This document shows, one piece after another, positions 5,961-6,052 of a stretch of DNA of 6,052 bases. The position numbers and the translations under genes were made by a program. The stretch comes from Lactobacillales bacterium (GTDB lineage Bacteria > Bacillota > Bacilli > Lactobacillales > Streptococcaceae), in the NCBI GenBank assembly GCA_031257815.1, contig JAIRNX010000004.1:1-6052 (forward strand), in the 5' to 3' direction. Each line of letters opens with the position of its first letter. Position 1 is the first letter of the stretch. The notes under the pieces were generated by a model. The model saw only the letters and a list, made by a program, of their open reading frames with translations. It did not search any database and was not told the origin of the DNA.

Positions 5961-6052
5961 ATGAACTCAGTAACGGATGACTTGTTGTTTAAACTGGTAT
6001 TTAGTGACGAGCGAAACAAAAGCGCTCTTATTCATTTATTAAGCAGCGTTGT
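5961..6052 (+). CDS. Rpn / PD-(D/E)XK nuclease family transposase-like protein, N-terminal fragment
   Basis: Only the first 30 complete codons are in the window; the gene continues past the right edge. The peptide begins MNSVTDDLLFKLVFSDERNK and continues SALIHLLSSVV. This fits the start of the Rpn family (PDDEXK_2, often annotated 'Rpn family recombination-promoting nuclease/putative transposase'), whose N-terminus typically reads D-x-x-F-K-x-x-F-x-D-x-x-N-K followed by L-I-x-x-L-L. These proteins are DNA endonucleases linked to RecA-independent recombination or, in some recent work, phage defence. The catalytic residues lie downstream and cannot be seen. The start is supported by AGGAG (5947-5951), 9 bases before ATG, and an extended -10 promoter at 5909-5917. 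Such genes are often multicopy and frequently broken, so whether this one is intact cannot be judged. Confidence 0.75.
   Translation, partial: MNSVTDDLLFKLVFSDERNKSALIHLLSSV

Overview
The window is an AT-rich stretch of about 6 kb with strong Shine-Dalgarno sites, U-tract terminators and a PcrA-type helicase very like the Bacillus protein. It therefore comes from a low-GC Bacillota-type bacterium. The secreted protein with an A-x-A/Q signal cleavage site and the Rpn-family gene would fit a Negativicutes member, but that narrower placement is a guess. All genes are on the + strand.

Positions 1-762 hold the C-terminal half of a MATE multidrug/Na+ antiporter. It is followed after 34 bases by a complete pcrA helicase gene (797-3226). 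The pcrA stop codon lies inside the tip of a 164-bp near-perfect palindromic repeat (3224-3387). A complete dprA gene (3438-4292) begins just beyond it. PcrA (DNA unwinding, repair, conflict removal) and DprA (loading RecA on incoming single-stranded DNA) both act in DNA processing. A repeat sits between them, so co-transcription is not certain.

The 509-bp gap 4293-4801 contains a second, diverged member of the same repeat family (4367-4525). This copy lies inside another inverted repeat (4318-4336 / 4527-4545). The gap also carries a good sigma-A-type promoter (4646-4674) whose -35 box is overlapped by a small dyad. That promoter serves a monocistronic gene for an unrecognised secreted protein (4802-5449), which ends at a clear Rho-independent terminator (5463-5500).

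The 511-bp gap 5450-5960 holds no large gene. It has two doubtful small ORFs (48 and 29 codons), a perfect 25-bp stem palindrome (5779-5833), and a promoter and ribosome binding site for the last gene. That gene begins at 5961 and runs off the window. Its first 30 residues match the start of Rpn / PD-(D/E)XK nuclease-family 'transposase' proteins.

The most noteworthy features are the palindromic repeat family, including the copy that supplies the pcrA stop codon, and the orphan secreted protein. A possible insertion in the 2B domain of PcrA also merits attention. I see no convincing multi-gene novel system in the window.
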